The notes under the pieces are model-generated. The model saw only the letters and a list, made by a program, of their open reading frames with translations. It ran no database searches and was not told where the DNA came from. Shown here in pieces: positions 23,130 through 32,246 of a DNA stretch of 64,000 nucleotides; position 1 is the first letter of the stretch; each line of letters starts with the position of its first letter. The translations under genes and the position numbers were made by a program. The stretch is from an uncultured Lachnospiraceae bacterium (lineage in GTDB: Bacteria > Bacillota > Clostridia > Lachnospirales > Lachnospiraceae): contig ONEK01000006.1 in assembly GCA_900316855.1 (NCBI GenBank), positions 1 to 64,000 of the forward strand. The letters run 5' to 3'.

Positions 23130-26100
23130 TTATGACACGGTGACGTTCCCGTGTCCGAACTTCGCCTCCAGCTCGTCAAGGAATGCCCTGTCCGCGCGGA
23201 CGCCCTGTCCCGGCGGAAAACGCTTTACGGATTTCGGGCTCTCGATGTACAGGACGAGCTGGTCGCGCCCGCCATGCTCATCAATGGCCCGGTCCAGGTA
23301 CTCCCTGGACTGTTCGTAAGCGTCCCTGTCCCTGAACCGGATCCACAGCTTCTTCGGCATGTCCTCGAACGGGACGATTTCCGACGCGATCAGCTTCGCG
23401 TCCTGTGCTTCCTCCAGCTGTGCCCTGCCGCGTATGAAGACCTTGCTGTCCTCCTTCAGATATTTCGAGGACTGCTCGTAGGTCCTGGGAAAGACGATTA
23501 CCTCCATGGTTCCGGTCAGGTCCTCGAGGCTGACGAAAGCCATCACCTGGTTGTTTTTCGTATATTTGATACGGATGCTGCTGATGAGGCCGCCTGCCGT
23601 GACATTGGCACGGTCCTCCACGAGGCAGCGGCCGGTGTCCTCATCGAGGTAGAAGTCCGCTGCCCTGTTCGTAATATGTGCCTTCCACAGGCCCAGGTAA
23701 TCTTCCAGCGGATGTCCCGAGACGTAGATGCCCAGGACCTCCTTCTCGAACGACAGCAGCAGCTCGCGGTCGTATTCCCCGACATCGGGATACCGGATGC
23801 TGAACTGGTCCCTTTCCCCCTCCGGCAGCAGATCGAACAGCGACATCTGTCCCTGCATGTTGTTTTTGTGCGAGGAAGCGACGTCGTCAATGATCCGCAT
23901 GTAAACGGACATCATCTGCTTGCGGGTCGCTCCGAACCCGTCGAGTGCTCCTGCCTTGATGAGACTCTCCACGACGCGCTTGTTGACCTGCAGCTCCTGC
24001 GTTCTTTCGATGAAGTCCCGAAGGTCACGGAACCTGCCTCCGCGCTCCCGTTCCGCCGTGATGGCATCGATGACCGGCTTGCCGATTCCCTTCACTGCAT
24101 TCAGGGCGTAGCGGATTGCGCCGCCGGAGACCGTGAAGCCGGCACCGCCCTCATTGATGTCCGGCGGCAGGATGCGGATCTTCAGTGAACGGCATGTCAG
24201 GATATAGCCTGCCACCTTGGCCGGGAAATCGATGACGGACGTCATGAGCGCCGCCATGAATTCCGTCGGATAGTAATATTTCAGCCAGGCAGTCTGGTAC
24301 GTCACCACGGCGTAGCAGGCCGCGTGGGACTTGTTGAAGGCATACTTCGCAAAGTCAATCATCGTATCATAGATATGATTGGCTGTCTTTGCGGGGATGC
24401 CTTCCTTCACGCAGCCCGGTACCTGTTCCTCCTCATTGCCGTAGACGAAGTTCTGGCGTTCCTCCTCCATGACCTTCGCCTTCTTCTTGCTCATGGCGCG
24501 GCGCACGAGGTCAGCCCGCCCGAGCGAATATCCGCCCAGGTTCTGTACGATCTGCATGACCTGTTCCTGGTACACGATGCAGCCGTACGTCGACTGCAGG
24601 ATCGGCTGCAGCTGCGGCGCATCGTAGGAGATCGTCTCCGGGTGCTGCTTGCCCGCAACATACCGGGGAATAAAGTCCATGGGCCCCGGGCGATAGAGGG
24701 CAATTCCGGCGATCACATCCTCGAGGCTGCCGGGCTTTAACTCCTTCATGAAGTTCTGCATACCGCCGGACTCGAGCTGGAACACGCCGTCTGTATGTCC
24801 GGTGGACAGTGAGGCGAAGACCGCCTTGTCATCGTAGTTGATCCGGTCCGCGTCGATGGGAACGGGGCCCGGGTTTTCGGTCACCCTGTCCGGCCCGAGC
24901 GAGGGCTCATAGGCCGGGTAAGCTCCGCCCGCCTCCCGGATGGACTGGTTTGCCATCCGGACGGCATTCTTGATAACACCGAGTGTACGAAGGCCCAGGA
25001 AGTCCATCTTCAGGAGTCCCAGCTGCTCCACCCTCGTCATGGTGAACTGCGTCGTGATGGAGCCGTCGGCGGCACGCTGCAGCGGGATCAGGTTCTCCGC
25101 GGGCTCCGCGCAGATCACGACGCCCGCCGCGTGGATGGACGTATGGCGGGGCAGACCCTCGAGCTTCTTCGACATGTCGATGAGCTGGCGGACCCTGCTG
25201 TCGGAATCATAGGCTTTCTTCAGCTCCGGGTTCTCCGTCAGCGCCTTGTCGAGCGTGATGTTGAGCTCGGAGGGAACCATTTTCGAGATGGTATCGCAGA
25301 ACGAATACGGCAGGTCCATAACCCTGCCGACGTCGCGGATGACACCGCGCGCCGCCAGCGTGCCGAATGTGATGATCTGCACGACGTTGTCCTTGCCGTA
25401 TTTGCGGGTTACATGGTCGATGACCTCCTGGCGCCGTTCGAATTCGAAGTCCACGTCGATATCAGGCATGGAGACACGTTCCGGATTCAGGAAGCGCTCA
25501 AACAGCAGATCGTAGCGGATCGGGTCCAGCTGCGTGATGCCGATGCAGTAGGCGACGACGCTGCCCGCAGCCGACCCACGTCCCGGACCGACCGCAATCC
25601 CGTGCTCCCTCGACCAGTTGATATAGTCCCACACGATGAGGAAGTAATCGACATAGCCCATTTTGTGGATGACGCCGAGCTCATAGTCAAGCCGTCTGCG
25701 GACGGTTCCGTCATCGTCCGGGTAATATTTCGCAAAGCCCTCGTCGCACAGGTGATTGAGATACGTCCAGGAGCTGTAGCCCTCCGGTACGTCGAAATGC
25801 GGCAGCTTCGTGTTGCCGAACTCAATGGTCACATTGCAGCGGTCCGCAATTTTCTGTGTGTTGTCAATCGCCTCCTGCGCATAGGGGAACAGCGCGCGCA
25901 TTTCCTCCTCGCTCTTGACGTAGAACTGGCCGCCGGGGTAGCGCATCCGGTTTTCGTCCGAGAGTTTCGTCCCCGTCTGGATGCACAGCAGGATATCGTG
26001 GGCATCCACGTCGTCCGCGTAGGTATAGTGGCAGTCGTTCGTGGCGATAAGGGGGATGTCCAGCTCTTCAGACATCCGGATCAGCTCCGTATTCACCTGC

Positions 26101-26657
26101 TCCTGTGCCGGGTAATCGGGACCATGGTCCTGCAGCTCCAGGAAGAAGTTTCCCTTCCCGAAGATTTCCTGATATTCCAGCGCGGCCTTCCTCGCTCCCT
26201 CAAGATCGCCCCGTGCAATGTCCCTGGGAATTTCACCGGCAAGGCAGGCAGACGAGCAGATCAGCCCCTCATGGAACTCGCGCAGCAACTCCTTGTCCAC
26301 GCGGGGCTTGTAATAATAGCCCTCCGTGAATGAGCGGCTCACGATGTGGGAGAGATTGGAATAACCCTGATTGTTTTCCGCAAGGAGAATGAGATGGTAG
26401 TACCGGTCCGAATGATCGCCCATCTCGCGTTCGAACCGGGAACCGGGTGCCACATAGACCTCGCACCCGATGACAGGCTTTATGCCGGCATCCCGGCAGG
26501 CGAGATAGAATTCGATCACGCCGTACATGACGCCGTGGTCCGTAATGGCAGCGGCGTTCATGCCGAGCTCCTTCACGCGCTTCACATATTCCGTGACCTT
26601 GTTGGAGCCGTCGAGGAGCGAATATTCCGTATGCGTATGAAGATGGACAAAAGACAT
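23130..26657 (-). CDS. dnaE: DNA polymerase III alpha subunit DnaE
   Basis: Replicative/lagging-strand polymerase of 1175 residues. An N-terminal PHP domain (FVHLHTHTEYSLLDG, AAITDHGVMYGV) is followed by the C-family palm with GPGRGSAAGS and the catalytic aspartates in PDIDVDFEF. The fingers region, helix-hairpin-helix region (YALNAVKGIGKPVIDAI) and an OB-fold (GLISSIRIKYTKNNQVMAFV) follow. The length and domain order are those of DnaE1/DnaE3-type proteins; the Gram-positive PolC would be a separate gene. It starts eight bases after ispD. Confidence 0.96.
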   Translation of the reverse strand: MSFVHLHTHTEYSLLDGSNKVTEYVKRVKELGMNAAAITDHGVMYGVIEFYLACRDAGIKPVIGCEVYVAPGSRFEREMGDHSDRYYHLILLAENNQGYSNLSHIVSRSFTEGYYYKPRVDKELLREFHEGLICSSACLAGEIPRDIARGDLEGARKAALEYQEIFGKGNFFLELQDHGPDYPAQEQVNTELIRMSEELDIPLIATNDCHYTYADDVDAHDILLCIQTGTKLSDENRMRYPGGQFYVKSEEEMRALFPYAQEAIDNTQKIADRCNVTIEFGNTKLPHFDVPEGYSSWTYLNHLCDEGFAKYYPDDDGTVRRRLDYELGVIHKMGYVDYFLIVWDYINWSREHGIAVGPGRGSAAGSVVAYCIGITQLDPIRYDLLFERFLNPERVSMPDIDVDFEFERRQEVIDHVTRKYGKDNVVQIITFGTLAARGVIRDVGRVMDLPYSFCDTISKMVPSELNITLDKALTENPELKKAYDSDSRVRQLIDMSKKLEGLPRHTSIHAAGVVICAEPAENLIPLQRAADGSITTQFTMTRVEQLGLLKMDFLGLRTLGVIKNAVRMANQSIREAGGAYPAYEPSLGPDRVTENPGPVPIDADRINYDDKAVFASLSTGHTDGVFQLESGGMQNFMKELKPGSLEDVIAGIALYRPGPMDFIPRYVAGKQHPETISYDAPQLQPILQSTYGCIVYQEQVMQIVQNLGGYSLGRADLVRRAMSKKKAKVMEEERQNFVYGNEEEQVPGCVKEGIPAKTANHIYDTMIDFAKYAFNKSHAACYAVVTYQTAWLKYYYPTEFMAALMTSVIDFPAKVAGYILTCRSLKIRILPPDINEGGAGFTVSGGAIRYALNAVKGIGKPVIDAITAERERGGRFRDLRDFIERTQELQVNKRVVESLIKAGALDGFGATRKQMMSVYMRIIDDVASSHKNNMQGQMSLFDLLPEGERDQFSIRYPDVGEYDRELLLSFEKEVLGIYVSGHPLEDYLGLWKAHITNRAADFYLDEDTGRCLVEDRANVTAGGLISSIRIKYTKNNQVMAFVSLEDLTGTMEVIVFPRTYEQSSKYLKEDSKVFIRGRAQLEEAQDAKLIASEIVPFEDMPKKLWIRFRDRDAYEQSREYLDRAIDEHGGRDQLVLYIESPKSVKRFPPGQGVRADRAFLDELEAKFGHGNVTVS

Positions 26658-26664
26658 GATACCC

Positions 26665-27378
26665 TCACCTGCCGGCGAGGAACGCCTCCGCTATGAGGAG
26701 GTCCTCCGGCGTCGTCACCTTGATGTTGCGGTAGGTCGCCTCGACAAGGCGCACCCTCCTGTGCAGGAACTGTTCCACCACCATCGCGTCGTCCGTAATG
26801 GGAATCCGCACCTGTCCGGCTTCCAGCGCATCCCGCATCCTGTGATACGCTTCCGTAATGAGCGCCCGGTCAAACACCTGCGGCGTCTGCACGATCCACA
26901 CGCGCGAGCGGTCCGGTGTCGTCACAACGCAGTCGTCCGCATCCGTGATTTTGACCGTGTCCTTGGAAGGCATGCCCGCAACGGCTGTGCCCTCCGACTC
27001 CGCTGCCGCCGCAAGGCGCGCCAGCGAAGCTCTGTCAATAAAAGGCCGTGCGGCATCGTGGATGAAGACAAGGCCGCAGTCCCACGCGATGGCATCAATT
27101 CCGGAAAGCACAGACAGATACCGCTCCGCACCGCCGGGTGCAAAGGCTCGCACCTTCCGTGCCGCCTGCCCGGCAGCCGGGAGGATGTGCTCCCTGACAT
27201 AGACTTCGTCGCCGTCCGGGATCACCAGTACGATGTCATCAATGACATCGGAACTCCCCAGTGCCGCAAGGCTCCTTGCGGCGAGCGGAATTCCCGAGAG
27301 GTCCATATATTGTTTCGGCACGGGTCCTCCCATGCGGGTCCCGTGCCCTGCCGCCAGCAGGATTGCCGTGTTGCTCAT
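26665..27378 (-). CDS. ispD: 2-C-methyl-D-erythritol 4-phosphate cytidylyltransferase
   Basis: Third step of the MEP isoprenoid pathway: forms CDP-methylerythritol. The 237 residues show the nucleotide motif [20 protein letters not shown] (Arg and Lys stabilising the transition state), the CTP-binding region [10 protein letters not shown] and the C-terminal IKVTTPEDL. Its start overlaps the tsaD stop codon. Isoprenoids made here also supply undecaprenyl phosphate for the polysaccharide genes further along the window. Confidence 0.95.
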   Translation of the reverse strand: MSNTAILLAAGHGTRMGGPVPKQYMDLSGIPLAARSLAALGSSDVIDDIVLVIPDGDEVYVREHILPAAGQAARKVRAFAPGGAERYLSVLSGIDAIAWDCGLVFIHDAARPFIDRASLARLAAAAESEGTAVAGMPSKDTVKITDADDCVVTTPDRSRVWIVQTPQVFDRALITEAYHRMRDALEAGQVRIPITDDAMVVEQFLHRRVRLVEATYRNIKVTTPEDLLIAEAFLAGR

Positions 27379-28397
27379 CTCTCACCCAGGGGAAGGTTCG
27401 GAATGGCGTTCAGGTCATAGCCGCTCCGCGTTCCCTTCTGATATTCGTAATAGCCGGCGCACGCGATCATGGCACCGTTGTCCGTGCACAGGACGGGCGG
27501 AGGACAGTAGAACGAAATGCCGCGCTCCCTGCACGCTTGCTTTGCAGCATTCCGCAGAGCCGTATTCGACGCGACACCTCCCGCCAGCGCAAACTTGTCA
27601 TAATGGTATTCGTCCACAGCTGCCATGGCACGGGAAACAAGCGTATCCACGACGGACTGCTGGAACGAGGCTGCTACATCCGGCACGCAGATCTCATTCC
27701 CCTGCATCTTCTGCGTGTTGAGATAGTTCAGTACGGCGGATTTCAGGCCGCTGAACGAGAAGTCATACTTCGCGTCGCTGACCTTTCCGCGCGGGAAGGC
27801 GATGGCATCCGCCCTTCCGTCCCTGGCCGCCCTGTCGATCTTCGGCCCGCCCGGGTAACCGAGGCCGATAGCGCGCGCTACCTTATCGAATGCTTCGCCC
27901 GCGGCATCGTCCTGCGTGCGGCCCAGGATCTCATACTCTCCGTAATCGCGCACAATGACGAGATGAGTATGGCCGCCGGAGACAACAAGGCAGATGAACG
28001 GCGGCTCCAGCTCCGGCGCCGCCAGGAAATTGGCACTGATATGACCTTCGATGTGGTGCACACCGACGAGCGGAATGCCCCTCGCGAAGCTGATGGCCTT
28101 GGCTGCCGAGACGCCGACGAGCAGTGCCCCCACAAGTCCGGGCCCGTAAGTCACCGCAATGGCGTCGAGGTCGTCCAGTGTCGTATCCGCATCCTGCATG
28201 GCTTTGCGGATCACCTGATTGACCCGTTCCACATGCTTGCGTGACGCAATCTCCGGCACTACCCCTCCGTACAGCGTATGAATATCAATCTGGGAAGAAA
28301 TTTCATTGGAAAGGATGGTACGGCCGTCCACAACAACAGAGGCAGCCGTCTCATCGCAGCTGGATTCAATTCCCAGAATGGTAAGTCCTCTCTTCAT
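27375..28397 (-). CDS. tsaD: tRNA N6-threonylcarbamoyladenosine synthase TsaD
   Basis: Transfers the threonylcarbamoyl group to A37 of ANN-decoding tRNAs. The 340-residue protein starts [20 protein letters not shown]; the ATG at 28397 follows CAGGGAAA, and an ATG at 28421 is possible. The metal-binding HxxxH occurs in GVHHIEGHI, and the ASKHA phosphate motifs are in [11 protein letters not shown] and [12 protein letters not shown]. It is in one run with tsaB and tsaE, the partner proteins of the bacterial t6A complex, with rnz and rimI between them. Confidence 0.96.
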   Translation of the reverse strand: MKRGLTILGIESSCDETAASVVVDGRTILSNEISSQIDIHTLYGGVVPEIASRKHVERVNQVIRKAMQDADTTLDDLDAIAVTYGPGLVGALLVGVSAAKAISFARGIPLVGVHHIEGHISANFLAAPELEPPFICLVVSGGHTHLVIVRDYGEYEILGRTQDDAAGEAFDKVARAIGLGYPGGPKIDRAARDGRADAIAFPRGKVSDAKYDFSFSGLKSAVLNYLNTQKMQGNEICVPDVAASFQQSVVDTLVSRAMAAVDEYHYDKFALAGGVASNTALRNAAKQACRERGISFYCPPPVLCTDNGAMIACAGYYEYQKGTRSGYDLNAIPNLPLGER

Positions 28398-28417
28398 TCG
28401 TTTCCCTGCCTGATCGT

Positions 28418-29344
28418 TCATTCATCCGCAAAGCGCAGCGTCTTGCTCCGGCCGTCCCACCCGCAGGTGACACGGGGGAAAATCTTCTGCGTATCCTTAA
28501 TATAGCTGTCCGGGTGGTTTTCGGACGGGGAGAAGTGGGTCAGCCACATCTCCTTCGGCTGCGGATTGGCCCGTGCTGCCAGTCCAGCCGCCTCAGCGAA
28601 CGTCATGTGCTTCTTGTCCTTCGCCTTGTCAAGCTTGTCCTCTTCCCCGTACATTCCCTCACAGATGAAAAGGTCCGCCCCGGAGGCATATTTCACGATG
28701 GAGGGAGTCGGCCGGGAATCCGTTGTGTATGTGACCTTCAGCCCTCTCCTGGGCGGTCCCATGACCATGTCGGGTGTGAAGGTTCTGCCTCCTGCCGTCA
28801 CGGTCTGGCCCTTCTGCAGGGGATTCCAGCACGCAAGAGGAATGCCCTGCGCCTTCGCGCGTTCCGCATCAAACCTGCCCGCTCGGTCCAGCCGGAACGA
28901 ATACCCGTAACAGTTCACCCTGTGATTGACGTGAAACGCCGTGATGTGCAGACCGCTGTCCCCCGGCAGGTCAAACGTCTCCTCATTCTCATTCAGTTCC
29001 CGGTACTGCAGCCCGAACGGCAGCTCCGGCGCAATGACGCGGAGTGAATCCACGACCTTCTCCAGGCCCTTCGGTCCCACGAGCAGAACAGGCTCCGTCC
29101 GGTCCGCGTTTCCCATGGACAGCAGCATACCGGGCAGGCCGGAGATATGGTCTGCATGATAGTGTGTGAACAGGATCACGTCGATCGGGTTCGGACTCCA
29201 GCCCTTTTTCTTCATAGCGATCTGGGTTCCCTCTCCGCAGTCCGTCAGGATGGCCCTGCCGTTGCAGCGCACCATCAGGCTCGTCAGCCAGCGGTATGGC
29301 AGGGGCATCATGCCCCCCGTTCCCAGTAAACAAACGTCTAACAT
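28418..29344 (-). CDS. rnz: Ribonuclease Z
   Basis: tRNA 3'-end processing endonuclease of the metallo-beta-lactamase fold, 308 residues. Zinc motifs: [12 protein letters not shown] (H-x-H-x-D-H), the second histidine set in [14 protein letters not shown], the aspartate in YTTDSRPTP and the C-terminal LTHFSPSE. All are intact. It overlaps tsaD upstream sequence and rimI by a few bases, so it is inside the t6A gene run, giving a tRNA-maturation operon. Confidence 0.92.
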   Translation of the reverse strand: MLDVCLLGTGGMMPLPYRWLTSLMVRCNGRAILTDCGEGTQIAMKKKGWSPNPIDVILFTHYHADHISGLPGMLLSMGNADRTEPVLLVGPKGLEKVVDSLRVIAPELPFGLQYRELNENEETFDLPGDSGLHITAFHVNHRVNCYGYSFRLDRAGRFDAERAKAQGIPLACWNPLQKGQTVTAGGRTFTPDMVMGPPRRGLKVTYTTDSRPTPSIVKYASGADLFICEGMYGEEDKLDKAKDKKHMTFAEAAGLAARANPQPKEMWLTHFSPSENHPDSYIKDTQKIFPRVTCGWDGRSKTLRFADE

Positions 29345-29853
29345 CTTGGTTCCTCAGCCGGACGCGCCTCCTGTGTATCTTCGATTCTCCACAGAATCAG
29401 GGCGTCCTCCACAGGGCCGGTGTAGAAATCCTTCCGGCGTCCCTTCTCCACAAAGTCAAAGCTGTCATACAGCGCACGCGCCGCCGTATTGCCGGAGCGG
29501 ACTTCCAGCGTAAAACGGGTGATGCCGCCGGCGTGTCCCGCTTCCAGAGCCTGCTCCATCAGCTCATGGGCGATCCCGCGGCAGCGGTATTCCGGAAGAA
29601 CCGCCACGTTGGAGATCTCTCCATCTCCTCCCAGATTCTGCAGTCCGATGGTCCCGATCATCCTCCCCGATGGTTCCACTGCCGCAAAGTAGACGGCATA
29701 GGGCAGGAGGAGTGTTGCGCGATATGAGGCCTCGCTCCAGCCGTCCGTAAAGCAGACGCTCTCGAGCGCAGCCGCCTCCGATGCATCTGCGGGGGTCATC
29801 CGCCGGATCCGGAACGTATCCGCGGTACGCGCCCTATAAGTCGGCGCTGTCAT
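29338..29853 (-). CDS. rimI: Ribosomal-protein S18 alanine N-acetyltransferase-like GNAT enzyme
   Basis: A 171-residue GNAT acetyltransferase with the acetyl-CoA loop in VLPEYRCRGIAHELMEQALE and the C-terminal GNTAARALYDSFDFVEKGRR that is typical of RimI. Being directly between tsaB and rnz/tsaD supports the RimI assignment, since rimI commonly joins tsaB in bacteria. The first 15 residues are not conserved, so the true start may be at an internal Met (residue 19). Confidence 0.88.
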   Translation of the reverse strand: MTAPTYRARTADTFRIRRMTPADASEAAALESVCFTDGWSEASYRATLLLPYAVYFAAVEPSGRMIGTIGLQNLGGDGEISNVAVLPEYRCRGIAHELMEQALEAGHAGGITRFTLEVRSGNTAARALYDSFDFVEKGRRKDFYTGPVEDALILWRIEDTQEARPAEEPRC

Positions 29854-30640
29854 GCAGGCCTTCCTTCCGCTCCTCCTTCACGAGGTTTCCGGCGGCCAGG
29901 GCAGACAGCTTTCCTTCCTTCCTCGCGGCTTCCATCTGGCGCTCCGCCTGGGATTTGCGCAGGTATTCCGGCCGGAAATCATCGGCATTCACAAGGCAGC
30001 GCCCGCCCTCCGTTCCCCACAGGTACGCGGCAAGAACCGCTGTCGAAGCCGCACGCTGTTCCGACAGATGTGCGGGTGCGGCGAAATAAGGCACGGACAG
30101 GCCCTGGCGGATTTCCTCCCGGTAAGCCGGCACGCCGTCGCCGACAAGGATCACCTGCCTGCCGCGCTCATTGAGGTCCCCCAGGATGTCCGCGACAGGG
30201 ACCGCGCAGCCTGCGCGCAGTGCTACCGGACGATCCTTCTCCTCATAGATGCCTGTGTACACCTGGCTTCTCCTCGCGTCCATCATCGGGCAGACCAGGG
30301 CGTCAGTTCCGTATACGTTATAGGCCAGCGAGTCCAGTGTCGGTACGGGGATAATCGGAATATCCAGTGCCAGGCCCATGCCCTTGGCTGTTGCCGCGCC
30401 GATCCTCAACCCCGTAAAGCTCCCGGGCCCGGATGTGATGGCAATGGCATCGAGCGTTTGGAGGTCCAGCTCCGTCCACTGCTTCAGCTGGTCCATGAGG
30501 GGGACCAGGGTCTGGGAATGTGTTTTCTTATACCGAAGGGAATTCTCCGCGACGAGAGTCGTCCCCTCAGGGGTTCCGTCCGTTGTCACCAGCGCCGTGC
30601 CTGCCGTGAGGCCGGACGCTTCGATTGCAAGTATGTTCAT
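29834..30640 (-). CDS. tsaB: tRNA threonylcarbamoyladenosine biosynthesis protein TsaB
   Basis: Non-catalytic ASKHA-fold partner that forms a heterodimer with TsaD. The 268-residue protein begins NILAIEASGLTAGTALVT and has the hallmark ITSGPGSFTGLRIGAATAKG. A Glu/Arg/Lys-rich tail extends beyond the usual length of about 230. The gene overlaps rimI by 20 bases and follows tsaE by 12 bases. Confidence 0.95.
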   Translation of the reverse strand: MNILAIEASGLTAGTALVTTDGTPEGTTLVAENSLRYKKTHSQTLVPLMDQLKQWTELDLQTLDAIAITSGPGSFTGLRIGAATAKGMGLALDIPIIPVPTLDSLAYNVYGTDALVCPMMDARRSQVYTGIYEEKDRPVALRAGCAVPVADILGDLNERGRQVILVGDGVPAYREEIRQGLSVPYFAAPAHLSEQRAASTAVLAAYLWGTEGGRCLVNADDFRPEYLRKSQAERQMEAARKEGKLSALAAGNLVKEERKEGLHDSADL

Positions 30641-30652
30641 AGTCTCCCTGTT

Positions 30653-31075
30653 TCAGTCCAGATCGATGCTGCGGTAATCCAGGCCCCTGGCGAGGTCCTT
30701 GCGGATCCGGACGAACCGCGTCTTCGCCGGCAGAATGTCCGCGATCTGCTCCGGCCATTCAATTATGCAGACACCGCTGCCGAAGATGTAATCGTCAAAC
30801 CCGACCTCTTCCATCTCCTCCGGCTCTTCAATCCGGTAGACGTCGAAATGATACAGCGGCAGCCTTCCTCCCTCGTAAATCTGGAGAATCGTAAACGTAG
30901 GGCTGTTCACTGGTTCCCCGATCCCGAGTCCCTCCGCAAGGCCTTTCGTGAACACGGTCTTGCCGACTCCGAGATCCCCGGAAAGAGCATAGACCTCGCC
31001 GCCCTTTGCTTCTTCCCCGAGTCTTCTTCCGATTTCCCGGGTATCCTGTGCCGAATATGAATCAAAATGCTTCAT
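30653..31075 (-). CDS. tsaE: t6A biosynthesis ATPase TsaE
   Basis: P-loop ATPase that regulates the TsaB-TsaD complex. The 140-residue protein has Walker A GDLGVGKTVFTKGLAEGLG, the conserved SPTF motif (VNSPTFTILQIYEG) and YHFDVYRI plus the catalytic WPEQ segment. I use the ATG at 31075, which follows GGTGAAAG; the ATG at 31087 is too close to the terminator hairpin at 31088-31121 to have its own site. It is the first gene of the t6A run (tsaE-tsaB-rimI-rnz-tsaD-ispD-dnaE). Confidence 0.94.
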   Translation of the reverse strand: MKHFDSYSAQDTREIGRRLGEEAKGGEVYALSGDLGVGKTVFTKGLAEGLGIGEPVNSPTFTILQIYEGGRLPLYHFDVYRIEEPEEMEEVGFDDYIFGSGVCIIEWPEQIADILPAKTRFVRIRKDLARGLDYRSIDLD

Positions 31076-31087
31076 GACTTTCACCAT

Positions 31088-31121
31088 CGAAAAGGACCCG
31101 CGGGCATGCCCCGCGGGTCCT
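31088..31121 (-). terminator. Perfect GC-rich hairpin between ribU and tsaE
   Basis: AGGACCCGCGGG (31093-31104) pairs with CCCGCGGGTCCT (31110-31121). On the minus strand it is followed by TTTTCG and then directly by the tsaE start region. It terminates ribU transcripts. Because no space remains for a promoter after it, tsaE must rely on read-through or on a promoter upstream of the hairpin. Confidence 0.8.
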
Positions 31122-31198
31122 AGTTTACTCTTGGTCAGACTTATTTGTAAAGCAACGCGCGGCAGGTCCTGCCGTCCCGGGCTGTTCCCTGCTGCCTG

Positions 31199-31828
31199 TT
31201 ACTTCGTGCCCTTCAGGATGGGGCTGAGCTTCTTGTAGATGAGGAACGTAACCACAACGTCAATCATACCCTTTACAAAGGTGAACGGTACATTGAATAC
31301 CAAAAGACTCTGCTCCACACTCTTCATGGAAGGGATGATAGCCTGATAGGCCGCAAGGATCGTCTCCTTCGGCATGAACTGATAATAGAAAGGATAAACG
31401 ACGAAGCGGTTCAGCGGGTAGGAGACGGCCGCCATAACAATGGCTCCGATGAGCGAAGCGGCAACAGCGCCCTTCTTCGTTTTATGAAACCGGTAAATCA
31501 GCCCTGCCGTGCCGGCAAATACCGCGCCGAGCGCGAAGTTGCACAGCTCCCCGACGCCGAACGAGGAGGTGCTCATCAGGCCGTGAAGCAGGTTTTTCAC
31601 GAGCTCAATGACAATGCCCCATACCGGTCCGAGCGCAAATGCACCCAGCAGTGCCGGCAGGTCCGAGAAGTCGAACTTCACGAACGTCGGCATGAGGAAC
31701 GGAACCGGTATTTCCACGAGCTGCAGAACAAACGCTGCCGCGGACAGCACGCCGGTCACCGCGAGGGCACGCACTCCTGATTTTGTCCCGGATGCGGACT
31801 TCCTGTTTTCAGCTGCAATTTCTGTCAT
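31199..31828 (-). CDS. ribU: ECF transporter substrate-binding subunit RibU (riboflavin)
   Basis: Membrane S-component that binds riboflavin and works with a shared EcfA-EcfA'-EcfT module encoded elsewhere. The 209-residue protein from ATG 31828 (AAAGGAGG upstream) has about six hydrophobic helices, the motif FDFSDLPALLGAFALGPVWG typical of RibU-type S-components, and KNLLHGLMSTSSFGVGELCN. The FMN riboswitch in its leader (32022-32166) is strong independent evidence for a riboflavin role. Its own promoter is at 32194-32222. Confidence 0.93.
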   Translation of the reverse strand: MTEIAAENRKSASGTKSGVRALAVTGVLSAAAFVLQLVEIPVPFLMPTFVKFDFSDLPALLGAFALGPVWGIVIELVKNLLHGLMSTSSFGVGELCNFALGAVFAGTAGLIYRFHKTKKGAVAASLIGAIVMAAVSYPLNRFVVYPFYYQFMPKETILAAYQAIIPSMKSVEQSLLVFNVPFTFVKGMIDVVVTFLIYKKLSPILKGTK

Positions 31829-31949
31829 AACACTGACCTCCTTTGCCTGCATGGCAGGCTCATTCTGTTGTCGTGAGGTTTTCCGGAGTGTTCTTGCGGG
31901 CCTCTGATGCCCGCTCGTGCAGGTGCGTCCATTGAGGCCCTGGCGCTGC

Positions 31950-31979
31950 AAAAAACCCTGCATCCTTACGGATACAGGG
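31950..31979 (-). terminator. Expression-platform terminator of the FMN riboswitch
   Basis: On the minus strand CCCTGTATCC pairs with GGATGCAGGG around GTAA, followed by TTTTTT. It lies between the aptamer and the ribU start codon, so FMN binding should favour its formation and stop transcription early. Confidence 0.85.
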
Positions 31980-32021
31980 CAGATCAGTCATTGCAGGGTA
32001 CCTGCAGCTTACCTGAACATT

Positions 32022-32166
32022 TTTCTTCCATCCGGACTTACAAACCGACGCGCTTCCGCATCCGTTTCATCACCGTTGGTCCCGGAGTTTCACCGAATCA
32101 GCCGGCCGGAAACCCCGGCCGGGTCGCGGACTGTACCGCCAGTAGGGAATTGCACCCTGCCCTGAA
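32022..32166 (-). ncRNA. FMN riboswitch (RFN element)
   Basis: The minus strand carries the conserved RFN blocks in order: GGGCAGGGTGCAATTCCC, TACTGGCGGT, AGTCCGCGACC, a GC-rich P-stem (CCGGCCGGGG), GGTGAAACTCCGGGACC, AACGGTGA and AGTCCGGATGGAAGA. These are the signature sequences of the FMN-sensing aptamer. It lies between a promoter (32194-32222) and a terminator (31950-31979), so it should turn off ribU when FMN is abundant. Confidence 0.97.
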
Positions 32167-32193
32167 AAACACTCAATTGATGTAACTGTGATT

Positions 32194-32222
32194 ATTCTAA
32201 CTGGCAAAAGCCATTTTGTAAA
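32194..32222 (-). promoter_or_regulatory. Promoter of the FMN riboswitch-ribU transcript
   Basis: On the minus strand TTTACA (32222-32217), 17 bases, TAGAAT (32199-32194), followed about 20 bases later by the riboswitch. Confidence 0.8.
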
Positions 32223-32246
32223 GGGGTATGTGAAAAAACCGGCCTC

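Noticed and set aside
31829..31963. N-terminal extension of RibU by 45 codons
   Set aside because: It would read through the riboswitch terminator region and lacks a ribosome binding site; ATG 31828 has a perfect AGGAGG.
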